From: Haemaphysalis longicornis
Lineage: Eukaryota > Arthropoda > Arachnida > Ixodida > Ixodidae
Reading direction: 5' to 3'
Assembly: GCA_013339765.2 (NCBI GenBank)
Contig: CM023454.1
Location: forward strand, 144,683,211 to 144,747,210
Length of the DNA stretch: 64,000 nucleotides
A program made the translations under genes and the position numbers. This document shows positions 12,401-23,603 of this stretch, piece after piece (within the stretch, counting starts at the first letter, position 1; the number at the start of each line of letters is the position of its first letter). Below the pieces are notes generated by a model that was not told where the DNA came from, made no database searches, and saw nothing but the letters and a program-made list of their open reading frames with translations.

Positions 12401-15246
12401 CATTGATGACCCTTCTTGGGGATTCCAGCTTAGACCGCTGCCATAACAGTCATTTTAATTGTCTTGTATTTTCATGCGTTTCTTCTCTTGGTTTTTGTCT
12501 TTCATTTTTTTTCTTTATCTCAACGCTGTTTCTTTACTCGCATCAATTGCATATATTAGAGACAGCAATAAAGTAGCCTAGTTGTTTGTCAGCGCGTGTG
12601 TTATATTCTTGCTTTTGTTTTGCTCCCATTCTGTGCTGATTTTACCGATCAGTCATAAAGCGGCGTAACCGAACTCAAGCTTTACTCCTTTCTACGCCCT
12701 TCCAAATGAGATCGATTGTGTATTCTAACATACCCGGGCACGTCTGCGGTAAGAAGATAAACACGAGCAATAGCGCCAATTAATAAAAGTATTGTGCTGA
12801 GTGCTCCGAAATGGCTAGCTTCACTGGATGCAGTGGTCCTCAAGAATACTGCACGGCTTCATTCCTTCTAAATAAATGGTAATAGCTCTAAAACATGTGT
12901 CACATGGCAGGAACCACACAACATTGCTTCCGCGTAAAGCATTTTAAAGACGCAATATCAGCTGGGCATTGTTCTAGAAAAACGCGCGAATGTTCCTCTA
13001 GCAACCAACAATCTTTTAGCCGGTTTGTAAGAAACTTTTATTTTAAAAATATTGCTTAGTTTAGTTTTTTTTTCTAACCAAGATACGCAAATTTCTGTGA
13101 AAGAGAAAAAGATTGGACAGAAATGTTTGTGACATCCAAGAAGGTGGTTAGATGATTGACTTTATTTTTCTATAGCGCAATAAAAATGTTTCGGGGAACT
13201 ACCTTAGACGTTTGACGTGGAATAGAGCATCACCCAAAGAACAGCTTAATAATGCAGAAGAGGGGAATATTTCCTGTGCTACAACTGGTAATTTTTGGTG
13301 AAGTGAGAAAAAAACGGAGCTGATTTAGCATGAAAATTGTTAATGATACTTTGTGATGCCCACGCAGCGTTAGATAAGCATCGCACCTGTTTTATGCATG
13401 AAAGTATGCCACTTCCAATCTCAGCGTACACAGTCTCCCGCAGTCACGTGCCTAACGTCTTTTTTTTACAGCCGAATGTAAGGTTTTTTAAATATAAGCT
13501 TGGTTTTGGGACACATTTGTCATTCCATCGGTAATGCCTCTGATATAAGAGTTACTAACGGAGAAATTCAAGAATAAACGCACCGGAAAGGCTCATCGCC
13601 AGCAAATATTTAGCACTGGGTTTATATTTGTAGCAATATTACCAGGAAATATTACCCATAAGGTTAAGCATAAGACTTCTGTGGCGGAGCATTGGTAACC
13701 CGTGCCAAAGTTCAGCTGTACGTTGCTGAATTTAAATGCAGTTCTTAATTTTTGTTGGAACTATACGGAACATACATGCGCTGACAAATTTTAAGCACTT
13801 AAAGAAATCTTATACCAAGGTTTCAATTTTTCCAACAACCCTTCGTCAAGCAGTTGAAATGTATGCAGAGTGAGCGATTTATTTTCAGGGTAACGTCCTC
13901 AAAAGAGCCAGGTGAAAGCGCTATCCGGCATGAAGACATAAGCAGCAAAATCGATTATCTGGCTAACTTCTGGCTAATATGGCTACAGCCTCTAATTTTA
14001 TTGTAGGTTGTTTGACAGCTGTGACTGCAGACAGTTGTTTACATATTATAGAATTTATGCGCGTGTTTTAGTCTCTCTATGTTCTTTACAGGCCATGCTA
14101 TACAATTTGTTAGCAGAACTGTATCGCCTATTTCACCACCAGTAATATGTTGGTCTTTGTCGCCACAGTTCTAGATCTCACTTCATGGTTCTAGAAGGAT
14201 TAACACCAAATGAAAAATGCTACCAAAGGAAACACCGTGGCATTCCCTTTGCCAACGCCTATCTATGCAAGTGACTCTGCTAACTGCTTCTTTTCCACTT
14301 GTGTAATATTGTACTTTTATCTGAGCCCAAGCCGGCTGTATTTATCTTTATTTCTTCGAAAAGCAATGAGAAAAAAGGTTAGGATTGAAGGTCCCCATGT
14401 ACGTACAATATATTGCAAATATGTCAGCTGGAGAAGGCACATATTTAGAGAGAAGCAACAACAAAAAACGTCGAAGAACGACGCACAGTTTTTACCTTAC
14501 CATTACAGAAAAGGTAAGTGTGAGGTTGCACATACCGGCAGACAAGGAAATAAAAAGAAAAGGAGAAGAGATAGAATGAAGGAAAGCGGGAACGCTTTGG
14601 GAACAGCACCCTCTTTTTTACACAAGCCGTTGAAAAACGAAAAAGCAGGAGTTCTAGTATACAAGAAAAGCCACAAAAGAACCAGAAGGTGGAAGATGAA
14701 GGTCTAGAAAAAAGTAGAACGCACTAGACCTAAAGTTGTAATCAAACCAATTCCAAGAAACATTCTAGACGGCGAAAGGCAATAAGTTATAAACAAGCCG
14801 TAACAAAAAGATACTGGGAAGAAGACGAATTGGTATAGGCAGGATTGACGAAAATGAAGGGTGGTAAATATCACAGTTTTACAGAGCATATTTCAAAAAT
14901 ATTCGCGGAACACAGCTATTATTACGGAAAAACCTAAACAGTATTATGTTGGTTAAGAAGTAGTAACTTTATTTACCAGCCATTGTGAATACATAGCCAG
15001 ACAAGACCCAGCATAATTGAAAGGCCATCACAAGACATTTACAGCGAGGAGACCAAGCAATATAGGTAACCATGACTTAAAATGCGAAGAGAGACGACAC
15101 TCGCTTATAGACGTCATTTCGAGAAATATGTGGCGAATACATAGAGATATACAAACGGTGTTATAACAAGTTATTATAATTACGCGACGCGGAGGAGGTC
15201 GTGAAGCCAAGAGGTATAAGAGGTATCCACAATGTATATTTAGAAT
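9401..15246. other. Long unassigned stretch
   Basis: No feature is firmly supported. The region 10,300-11,900 is more GC-balanced and has overlapping frames on both strands up to 158 codons, without recognisable motifs. It could be an unknown repeat or UTR-like DNA. From 12,200 to 15,200 the DNA is AT-rich. The 165-codon frame at 14,210-14,707 is Lys/Arg-rich low-complexity sequence and is probably spurious. Confidence 0.45.
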
Positions 15247-15254
15247 GCAGGGAG
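15247..15254. repeat. Left 8-bp target-site duplication
   Basis: GCAGGGAG lies one base outside the left inverted repeat, and the identical eight bases follow the right inverted repeat directly at 16,240-16,247. An 8-bp duplication is the hallmark of hAT and P superfamily insertion (8-9 bp for Merlin). Confidence 0.75.
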
Positions 15255-15255
15255 T

Positions 15256-15294
15256 CATAGAGTTTCATACAAATAACTAGAGGGGAAACTGGCG
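15256..15294 (+). repeat. Left terminal inverted repeat (39 bp)
   Basis: Identical to the reverse complement of 16,201-16,239 over all 39 positions; the 40th differs (C versus A). Confidence 0.9.
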
Positions 15295-16200
15295 CTGCGA
15301 TCGTACGCCTCAATGGGCGTGATGGGTAGTTGTGGATTCGGATTGGCGCTCAATGGCTTGCGAAAGTTTCTATGGATTGCAGGCAGTTTCGTTTTCGTTT
15401 TGGATTTACATGAAAGCATTTTCCTATGCGGTGTGTTGGTAGAAGCTATCAAAAATACGCTTCTGCTTGAACTGCATGCCACGCGCGCACTGACGCCACC
15501 CTGAGTAGAATGTTTTATAACTAGAGTTGCGAATTTTGTGGGTTATCAATTCGTTGCCGGCACAGCGAGCACGACAACACAAATGACGGCGCTCTATGCG
15601 GCGAAGTTGTCTGCGAATAAGGAGTTGCGGCGCTGCTTATTCGGCAGAGCAATGTACTGTCGAAGCTAACGACGGTTGCGAATCGCTTGGAACAGCCACA
15701 CCTTCCGTGCGAACGCCGGCTCCTACAGCGTAGACCAGCAGTATCGGCGGTTAATAGGAACGCAGCTTAATGAATGTCACTAATTCAGGCAAGAATAACT
15801 TCTCCAAAGGTAATCGGCTTCTTTTTTTAAGAGCACAAAACTTTTCGCTTCCTATTACAAGCCACCAGCGCCGAAACGTTTTACAAGTAGTTTTTAAAGA
15901 AGTCCGGGTCCTGCTGTAGTTGGCGGCAAATGGCAAACCTGCTTCGCAAACCTCCTCGCCTCCGCGTTTGCTTTTTATTTAACGCGACGTTTCAATTCGT
16001 ACAAAACCAATTTTTTGCCACTAACATTTTTGTTCGCCATGTAATTTGTATACAGAGAACCGGACAATAAGAGGTTTTTTGTCAAAAAACACAATTTGCG
16101 CAGCCAGAAGCTTGTTTCGATCCTACGCAATTCGGTTCCACAACTACCCATCATTCCCATTGAAGCGTAAGCGCCGCTGCCACGTTCGCGTTGACACTAT

Positions 16201-16239
16201 CGCCAGTTTCCCCTCTAGTTATTTGTATGAAACTCTATG
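16201..16239 (-). repeat. Right terminal inverted repeat (39 bp)
   Basis: Perfect inverted match of the left terminal repeat. It is followed immediately by the second copy of the 8-bp target duplication at 16,240-16,247. Confidence 0.9.
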
Positions 16240-16247
16240 GCAGGGAG

Positions 16248-19200
16248 CACCCCGCAGGCAAGGAGCAAGGCCCTCTTCTACTTCTTCTCCAAGCTCTTTC
16301 TAAGGCACTGTAGATATATGGATAAGACCGCAGCTATAAGCGATAAATTTCAGAAAGTGTACGAGCATAAAGTCAAAGTTACCGGCAACACGTTCAAATT
16401 TATATTTAGAAGAAGATGCCGTGAGGTGTATAACCATTGAAAACGAGTTTCTTTAAGGAATAACCTGATTTATACAACAAGGTAACAGAAGGCATGACAA
16501 GAAGGTAACAGAAAGGACACAAAATATAGAGAGGTTCTTGCACAATGCTACAAGTTTGGAAGACACAGTTGTAGATCCGTCATTAAAACAATACTGATGT
16601 AGAGGACTCACAGCATATTGCCCAAAAGGTATGGGTGCGAAGGGAAAGACGTATAGACAAGCCATTATAACAAATGTAGGTGATACGACACATACAAGTC
16701 TTTAAGGGAATGTAAAGAGCTAATGCTCAGAGGTCTTATATTAGCCACAGGAAAGGTTGGCGGAGAATAAATAAATGTACGCAATGCCACTAAGATAGAA
16801 AAACACAACCCAAAGTCTAACACACGGAATTTTCAGAAATGCTGGAGTTCCAACACAGGGTTTAATACCAGCCAATAAAATATCTGAACGGGATCAGTTT
16901 GAAAGGTATAAAGAAGCCGTTATATATGTACAACGACGAGAGTGCGAAGTCATTGACAAATTATTACAAGGACGTTCTAGAAAAAGGACAAGAAGAGGCG
17001 GATAAGCTGTCACCTGGCGGGCTAAAATGGGCGAAAAGGCAGGGCGATGAATAACTCTGGTTAACGCTTGGGCATGTTCAGGTCCCTTCGCAAAGATGGT
17101 GGCAGTTTTATTGATCGGTTACAGGACGAGGAAACGTTTACGGGCGAGAAGTATCCGGCAACCATGGAACCAATCAAGGCCATCGTTGACCCTCGGTTGA
17201 GGGTAGACATCTTTCTTTGTTACCCGTTTCAAGTGGCGGTAATCGCAATATAAGCGCCTTGTGTAATCTTTCTGTCTTAACAACCCGAAGGACTACACGA
17301 TGGTTTAATTCTGCTCTTGGAGAAAACATTCTGCACATCTTGCTGGATTGCTCCCCGTTCAGAATGAGAAACACAGTATGAACGGCGACACATAGGCATG
17401 TCATGATCTGTATCGATAGGGTGTGTGACAGTTGGGCTTTGGCCCAAAGGTTTGTCCCGCAAGTCACAAATATCTGCTAATAATAAAAAACAGCGCAGGC
17501 TGATTGCTTAAGCTAGAGATAGGTCGGGGCTTATCATTGGTGCAAGTTTATCTGAGGCGGGAGGTCGAGGGTGGGAACCAGTTTTATCCGTTAGCTCATG
17601 GTCTAACGCAAATGCAAATGCCGCATCGAAGGAGCTGCCGCTCAGCGAATCAAGAAGACAGCACTTCGCAACGAGCCGACGCCCCTTCCGCGAGAGCAGA
17701 AGTTTCAGCCAGGCCCTCCAGGCTAGCAGGCCCAAGCCGCCCCCTCCCAACCCCTCCATAACTTCCGCCCCGAAACCTTTCCAGGACAAGCTGTCGTCCA
17801 ATTCCTCTCCGACGCCGCAAAGGCGCTAAACGCGGCCACCTCATTGCTCCAACATGGAAGCCACTAAACCGCCCATCACCCCCGAGAGGCTGCCCCCGGC
17901 CCAACATTCTGCAGTGAAATTTCCGGTCCCTGTTGAGGCGTCAAGCAGACCTGCACACTTTGCTACACGGCACCAACCAGTTTGATATAATTTGTTTGCA
18001 ATAGGCGCACGGCCTCTCCGATGAGTGCAGACTGCCTGGGTACGTGGCGTACCACAGTGCAAAGGTATGCGGGGAGGCTTTCTGTTCTGCCGCCAACGGA
18101 TGAACCTATCCCTGTATTTAAACACCGTCACGTCACAAAGCGCACGTATGCCATGGGTGGCGCCTGCTGGCGGCCGCGAGGCGCGGCGGCGGTTGGCAGA
18201 ATGCGCCTGCGCCGACGGCCCGGCCTGGCCGCGCGGCGCCCGAAAGGAACGATTTGCCGTTGGTTCGGGCCATGTTTCGGGCAGTAACTGGCCGCCTACA
18301 TTGCAGGTGGCGGTCTAGCTATAACAGCTGTGGCCGCCGCACCTCCATGTACCTTTCCGCATCTACAACCTTCGCAACACCTTCAGGGTCAACTGACGGG
18401 TCGCGGTTTCGGATAAGTAGCGCGCGACAGAAGAGCCTTAATGAGGCATTCTGAAGGTTGGTGCTGTTGCGACGTATTCCAAGAATGTTTTTAATATTCA
18501 TTATATTCGGACACATACCAAAGAAAGCTCATTCATTGTTGCTTTCGAGGTCCGCTTCAGCTGAGCGCAGTGCCTCAGGCAGCGTATACGCTCCCTGTTC
18601 TTGGCCTCTTAACGTCGCCCGGAGACAGTGGCGTACGCACGATTGCATGAAGAGGGGCGAAAAGAAAGGCAAAGCATGAAGTGAAACAAGCAGCAACGAC
18701 AGAAAAATATAACAGCAAAAGCCAAAAATTATTCCAATAAAAAAATATCCCGAACATGTCGTGCTCTACGTAATCGATCGATTGTTTTGTCACCGTTTTC
18801 CCCAGTCAAATCGCGCAACGGTTCATCGTCATTGTGAGAGTAACACAGCAGCTACATATGGTTAGTGCGTATAGCCACCGACAGTGGCACGGAAATAATT
18901 ATCGGTGGTCATTATTCTATGATATAGTTAGTGTCCTTGTATGCCCGCTGCATACGCCAGCATCGGGAGGCCGCAAGAAAAGAATACATTCACTGAGGGC
19001 GTTCGCTTAGGCAAAACAGGTTTTTAGAGTTTTTTCGAATTGCGTGTTTGGCCCATGTCACGCCGAAGGCACGATGCTACATGTGAGCACGGCAAGCATC
19101 TGTGTTTTGTCGCATCCTCAAGGCACAATATAATTGATCAAGTTAAAATTTTATTGCACTCACAACCAATGATGTTCGTTCGTCTTGAACAGATCTCCCC

Positions 19201-20073
19201 ATACGACCAAACTTGTCGTGGTCGATCTGGCTGGCAGGCGGCTATCGCAGATCCCTCGTGGAAACATTTATTTCGCGTCAGGCAACAGCAGGTGAGGCCG
19301 GTTTGGCAGGTTAGGCATTCATTGTCTTTTTAATACTGTACTCTAAATCGTCTAAAAATGACAATATTTCGCAGCAAGAAAATTTCCCTCGGCCGCTCCC
19401 CCCCCCCCCGGCCCTATTTCTATAGACCACATTTCTGCTGGTGCTGCATGAAAGCAGATGGTTGATAAACAGCCTCATTTAATGGCACGAATTAGAGCCG
19501 AGAGCCAATGTACACGGTGTGACTGCGCTATGACAAGCAGCAGAAGTTCGAGAAAGGGAAATGTTGCTACGAGTTAGAGCAGACCATGTCGATGCTTTGG
19601 CTGCCAGACTCTCCGGCGCATTGCGCGCATCCCCAATACACGCCGAATTTACCTCTTTGGTGACTCGGAAAAGTCTGAAGCCGCTGATTTTACCCGCACA
19701 ATTTGCGTAGCCGAGAGCACAGTAGGTCACCGGCATCAGAAAAGCCAACACATAAAGAAAAACTCCACTTTTGCGCGCGTCTAATGCAGCCTCACCCTGG
19801 TCCGAATGTTTCGCCAACCACCCTCCCGGCTCGCTCAAATGAATTACCCGTACTATCGCGCACGAAAGCGAGATAAGGAGGTGTGCGAGTGGAAAAGGCG
19901 AAGGATGCTTGACTTTTCCGCCGTTGTGCACAGTCCCCGCGCTCTGGGACCGACCTTCCGGTGTTGGATATCGCCGAAGAAGTGTGCGCTCTGCGCTGTG
20001 TTGTATTTTGCTGTCTTCGAAGGCCGTGCTGTCTATTGAACGCTTAATACTCCGTTTTCTAGCGAAGTTACGA
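16248..20073. other. Unassigned stretch with a CpG-rich block
   Basis: 16.2-17.5 kb is AT-rich and shows nothing firm. A plus-strand peptide at about 17,310-17,370 (ENILHILLDC) faintly recalls the zinc-finger end of RNase H-type LINEs. About 17,600-18,480 is strongly CpG-rich with Pro- and Ser-rich frames on both strands. It could be a LINE 5' region or a promoter-type block, but I see no decisive motif. From 18,500 to 20,070 no gene is evident; the 150-codon minus frame at 19,479-19,931 matches nothing known to me. A C12 run lies near 19,398. Confidence 0.4.
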
Positions 20074-20262
20074 GTGCTTCAACAATGCCTGTGTTGGATA
20101 TTTCGCGCTCACAGGTGTTGCCCGCCGTCTATGCTCTTACGTGAAGCGGCAAGTGTTTGGATACACAGTGTGCGCTCTAGCGTATCCTCCACGCATGCTC
20201 TTACGTGAAGTGTTTCAACCGTGCCTGTGTAGGATTTCGCGTTCTCAGGCGTTCCCCACTGC
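20074..20262 (+). repeat. Degenerate tandem repeat
   Basis: Two copies of a GCTTCAACaaTGCCTGTGTtGGAT-type block (near 20,077 and 20,210), each followed by a TTTCGCG.TC.CAGG line. TGCTCTTACGTGAAG occurs twice (20,129 and 20,193). The repeat is imperfect with a period of roughly 130 bp, and its origin is unknown. Confidence 0.5.
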
Positions 20263-20947
20263 TGTAGATTTGGAAGTGCCTCAGCCGTTCGAGAATCGCC
20301 ACGTAGATGAACCGGCTGTTTCTCAAACGTGGATCTACCTTTCACTCTACACGTGATCGGATCGACCTTTCGCCCGGAAATTGCATTTTGTGCCCCAAGT
20401 TTTTTCTGTAATAGCGCAAACGACCGTATTGCTTTCGTTTTTTTTCCTTCACTAGCTTTCCGTGCTGAAAAAACGGCAGTTGTAACTCGCTAAAGTTTAG
20501 GCAATTGCAAAGATAACAGGCCAGACTCCTTCAATGATTTACTGCACGGACGATTTCCTCAGTCAGGCACGATGACCCTTTGGTGTGCGCTTCCATTGCT
20601 AAATGTGTTGTTCCAGGGTGCAAATTTCTTGTGAACCCCCCAACCTCTTTTTTTGTCGTTGGCGACCGCTTAAGAGAGTGTCTGGTGTGAACATTCAGTG
20701 TACAGCTGGCCAATTGAAGAGCGTGGGTGTTATTAATTTTGTAACACAGCCTTTGAAGTGATGACGATCGCATTCCTAATGAGTACTTTCACAAAAGACA
20801 CTTCCAGAAGTGAGAATCGTTAAGCAGTTCTGCTCTCACTGTACGAATTGCAAAACGGGTGACTTAAGAGTGAAGTGACTTAAGAGTGAAGTGTGCATGC
20901 ATGTATTGCTGCGGACCAGCTTACAGTGCTGAACCAGCTGTAAAAGA
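20263..20947. other. Unassigned spacer
   Basis: No gene, RNA or clear repeat is visible. Frames are short and without motifs. The spacer ends at the 3' LTR of the BEL/Pao element. Confidence 0.5.
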
Positions 20948-21084
20948 TGTTTTTGCTAAAGAACCGAGGTGAGGACCGCGGACGTGAGTCATTCTTTTAA
21001 TGGAGGATGTAACTGTACAATGATGGTGACACTAGACAGCAGCTGCAAGTGGCCACCTCTTCTACCTTTCAAATAGTTGCAACA
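20948..21084 (-). repeat. 3' LTR of the BEL/Pao element
   Basis: Direct repeat of 22,823-22,956. It begins TGTTGC on the minus strand and ends CAAAAACA, giving TG...CA ends. It contains ATTAAA, a possible polyadenylation signal, in the CCTCCATTAAAAG line. A GGCCAGGAGGA polypurine tract lies directly upstream. Confidence 0.75.
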
Positions 21085-21652
21085 TCCTCCTGGCCACGCG
21101 ATTTCCACAGGAATATCGTGAATGTGACGGGATGAACCTGTTTAGCGGTTATCGCGCATAGCTCTCTTCGGTGTACCCATTAGTCAAAGTTCAAAATCAT
21201 TAAACAGCCCGTAGCACAAACCGATGTCACGTCCGTCGTTGCCGCACCGTGTTTGTCCATAGTTTTCGTTTCCATCGATGCTTCGTGCGTCTGTGAAACC
21301 TGCGCATTACGGAATCTGAACAGGTTAATCGACTAGTTTCGACTGTCTTCCGTCCTGGATGACGACCTTGCAGACTTCGTACAAACTTCATGCGGCATGG
21401 GCGTCGGGTTGACTGTCGGGTCCTGCGGAAATTCAAGTACCGGGTGCATCTCTTCAGAAGTATACACGTCCTTCGGCGTGGGGCTTTCTCTTGATTACGT
21501 GTTTTCAGGTTCCCTATGCACTTCATCACGCGTTTCGGTTGAGCCTTATTTGCGCTACTTGTACATGCTTGTCGTAGGGGCTGTCCGGCTTCGCCATTTT
21601 CGCCGTCGTTGTTTTGACTTCGGAGTTATCAAATCTTCACATTTTGCTGTAC

Positions 21653-22489
21653 TCAACAAAATCCCATCCGAAGTCGTTTTTCCGTGATGACAACATATAC
21701 TTGAACGATGGATGGGTGCGCCTGTAACTGGGTCAATGTGTAGATACTTCTGAAGTGTTCTTTGGTTCGCTTTCCGGGTTCTATGAAGTCGTTCGTTGTG
21801 CGCTGAACACTTTTTAATCTCTTCGAAATCTCGCGCAGAAGAATTCTTTTTGGTACCTCCAATGTAGTGTAGTCGCTCCTATTCCTTGTTATATTCGTTG
21901 GAAGTAATGACGCCGGTTGATTGTTTGCAGCGTCAATTGTAGAAAAAGCTATTGTCAGTTTGTCCGAGCGAGCCTTAGGAGCGGCTGCCTGCACTTTGTC
22001 AATGGAGGCATTATGTTGTTTTTTGAATGTACCAGCTCGTTCGGCGAGAAGGGGCTCCTGACGGTCGTGCTTCGAAGGTGCCACCAAATCGCTGTTTTTG
22101 ATAGGGTGGCCATTGTTCTTTAGTACGGACTCTTTCTTCGCTATGGTGCTGTTGTCATATTCGGAGGCTATTGCTACAGTTCCATTGCTAGGATATTTTT
22201 GTAACTCCGGGAACAATTGCTTCATTCTAAATTTTGTCAGCAGGATTGAATCTTCTAATTCTAATGATACTTCACATTCTTTCTCTAAATCGTCCAGTTC
22301 GACAAGCTCTGCAATTTCACCGTCCAGTTTATTTAGGATTTCATAATTTTCTAATAAACGTTTTTTCAGAAAAATTAGCTCACCGATTGATGATGTCTTC
22401 TCAGTCATGCGTGATTTTATGTCGTCGATCAGTGCTTTGACGTCTTGTCGGATTAGGCTTCTTCTTTGGCAAAGGCCTTGCAGGTCCAT
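21653..22489 (-). CDS. gag: BEL/Pao-type Gag (278 aa)
   Basis: An intact 278-codon frame. The N-terminal ~100 residues are typical of BEL/Pao Gag: a short leader (MDLQGLCQRRS), a helix with ALIDDIKSRM, then a long heptad-like coiled coil rich in Leu, Glu and Lys (FLKKRLLENYEILNKLD, then acidic ELVELDDLEKE) ending near a TKFRMKQL segment. The middle is polar and Lys/Ser-rich. No CCHC zinc knuckle is seen, so the C-terminal nucleocapsid part is probably lost or replaced; full-length BEL Gags are usually longer. In its family Gag assembles the cytoplasmic particle that packages element RNA. The intact frame in an otherwise pol-less copy is notable: either the loss of pol is recent or the frame survived by chance. 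Confidence 0.7.
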   Translation of the reverse strand: MDLQGLCQRRSLIRQDVKALIDDIKSRMTEKTSSIGELIFLKKRLLENYEILNKLDGEIAELVELDDLEKECEVSLELEDSILLTKFRMKQLFPELQKYPSNGTVAIASEYDNSTIAKKESVLKNNGHPIKNSDLVAPSKHDRQEPLLAERAGTFKKQHNASIDKVQAAAPKARSDKLTIAFSTIDAANNQPASLLPTNITRNRSDYTTLEVPKRILLREISKRLKSVQRTTNDFIEPGKRTKEHFRSIYTLTQLQAHPSIVQVYVVITEKRLRMGFC

Positions 22490-22804
22490 TCTCGGCGTTG
22501 TTAATGTCTAGGTGGTCGTCGAGAAGGATCACGCTCGGTGGAATGTCGAAGCCATTGTCGTTGCTGTCGAAACCGTTGTCGGCGTCTTTCAGTGGTCTCC
22601 GTGAGACGACCGCGGAAAATCGGTAAATCGTTCAGAGCGTGGGGTCTGCTGCAGGTCTGGCGCGTCCTCAAGTCCTTGTTTTTTCTCCGCGGACGCTTTC
22701 GGTCTATGGTCAGAAGCAGCAGTCCTAGTCCCATCGTTGCGGTCACTCACGTCATCGTTTTGGGGTGGTCCGCAGACTTCGTTCTTCAACTGTGTAGTAC
22801 TTGT

Positions 22805-22822
22805 ATCCTGGTCACGGCACCA
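22805..22822 (-). promoter_or_regulatory. Primer-binding site of the BEL/Pao element
   Basis: TGGTGCCGTGACCAGGAT on the minus strand starts immediately after the 5' LTR. A TGGTGCCGTGACC line at this place is typical of BEL/Pao elements, where a host tRNA 3' end primes minus-strand DNA synthesis. Confidence 0.7.
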
Positions 22823-22956
22823 TTTTTAAAGAACAGAGGCGAGGACCGTGGGACGCGAGGGATTCCGTTTCATGGAGGATGGAACTATACAATGATGGTG
22901 ATACTAGACAGCAGCTGCCAGTGGCCACCTCTTCTTCCTTTCAAATATTAGCAACA
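22823..22956 (-). repeat. 5' LTR of the BEL/Pao element
   Basis: About 134 bp, starting TGTTGC at 22,956. It shares the GGTGGCCACT.GCAGCTGCTGTCTAG block and the CGGTCCTC.CCTC.GTTCTTTA end with the 3' LTR. Its length is short for the family. Confidence 0.75.
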
Positions 22957-23310
22957 TATGTCATGCCGGAAAGACCACGGCTCCTCGAAATCATTTTTTT
23001 ATTCTTCCAACTAGCATTTTCTGTTTGACTTTTTCGCAACAGTTCAGGGGACGTCGCGAGGCGCCTGGCAAAGTGTGTTTGTGTTTTTAGGCAAGGCAAA
23101 ACATTTCCACGAAATTGTCACTGCAAAAAAGCCTGGGATGAGGCATCGTATTTTATTTTTGGTGGATGAGGTTTTGTGTCTTTTAAAGTGCACATGACCA
23201 GGAAAAGTTATTGCAGACATTCAATTTAAACTTGCATATCCCTGCAACAGTGTTTGCTTCAGAAGAGCACTTCGACTAGTTCTACCAGTCTTGTCTTGCC
23301 ATTTGCTATT
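22957..23310. other. Unassigned spacer
   Basis: Between the BEL 5' LTR and the 3' end of the I-clade LINE. No feature is visible. Confidence 0.5.
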
Positions 23311-23603
23311 ACATGATGATGATGGTTGGAGTTTTGTGGCGCAAGGCCAGCTGGGGCAAAGAGCGCCAAACAAAAGTATATTAAAAAATAGTGGCTACTA
23401 AAGCCAGGACAACAATAAAATCAATTAACGGCAATGGTAATGGCTGGTGTATAGGGCCAGATTTGATTATGCGTGATAGGAAATGCGGTTTAAAAACTAA
23501 ACGTCTCAAACACACGTTTCACGGAAACTATGGCATCGTCACCTATAAAGAGCGATGGAGGTAGTGGGATATGTCGTCTGTAGAGTTCTCTGAAGTGTTT
23601 GTG

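Larger units (their letters stand above)
15256..16239. mobile_element. Non-autonomous DNA transposon with 39-bp TIRs
   Basis: The element is 984 bp with perfect 39-bp terminal inverted repeats starting CATAGAGTTTCATAC (15,256-15,294 and 16,201-16,239). Similarity between the arms continues inward with mismatches for roughly 50-100 bp, including a matching CAATGGG...GATGGGTAGTTGTGGA block near 15,313 and 16,150. An 8-bp duplication (GCAGGGAG) flanks it. No transposase frame is present, so it would need an enzyme supplied elsewhere. The TSD size points to hAT or P; the CATAG terminus does not match the usual hAT ends well and is closer to P-element CAT ends, so I leave the superfamily open. Perfect TIRs suggest it inserted fairly recently. 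Confidence 0.85.
20948..22956 (-). mobile_element. BEL/Pao LTR retrotransposon derivative, gag only
   Basis: A minus-strand LTR element of about 2.0 kb. It has two direct repeats (22,823-22,956 as 5' LTR, 20,948-21,084 as 3' LTR) that start TGTTGC; the 3' copy ends in CA. A primer-binding site directly follows the 5' LTR, and a gag-like ORF and a purine tract (GGCCAGGAGGA) precede the 3' LTR. Between gag and the 3' LTR only about 570 bp remain, so protease, reverse transcriptase, RNase H and integrase are missing. The two LTRs are clearly related but differ at many sites, meaning an old insertion. I did not find matching target duplications. The BEL/Pao call rests on the gag shape and the TGGTGCCGTGACC site. 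Confidence 0.75.

Noticed and set aside
14210..14707. 165-codon plus-strand ORF
   Set aside because: The C-terminal half is a Lys/Arg run from A-rich DNA, the N-terminal half is T-rich; no motif and no splice or poly(A) context. Most likely chance.
17290..17467. Faint LINE zinc-finger-like peptide (ENILHILLDC)
   Set aside because: Only about ten residues agree and no neighbouring block supports it.
17504..18318. Pro- and Arg-rich ORFs on both strands
   Set aside because: High GC content removes stop codons in all frames; openness here is not evidence of coding.
19479..19931. 150-codon minus-strand ORF with a hydrophobic stretch
   Set aside because: No recognisable domain, no splice sites, and an overlapping frame on the other strand is equally open.
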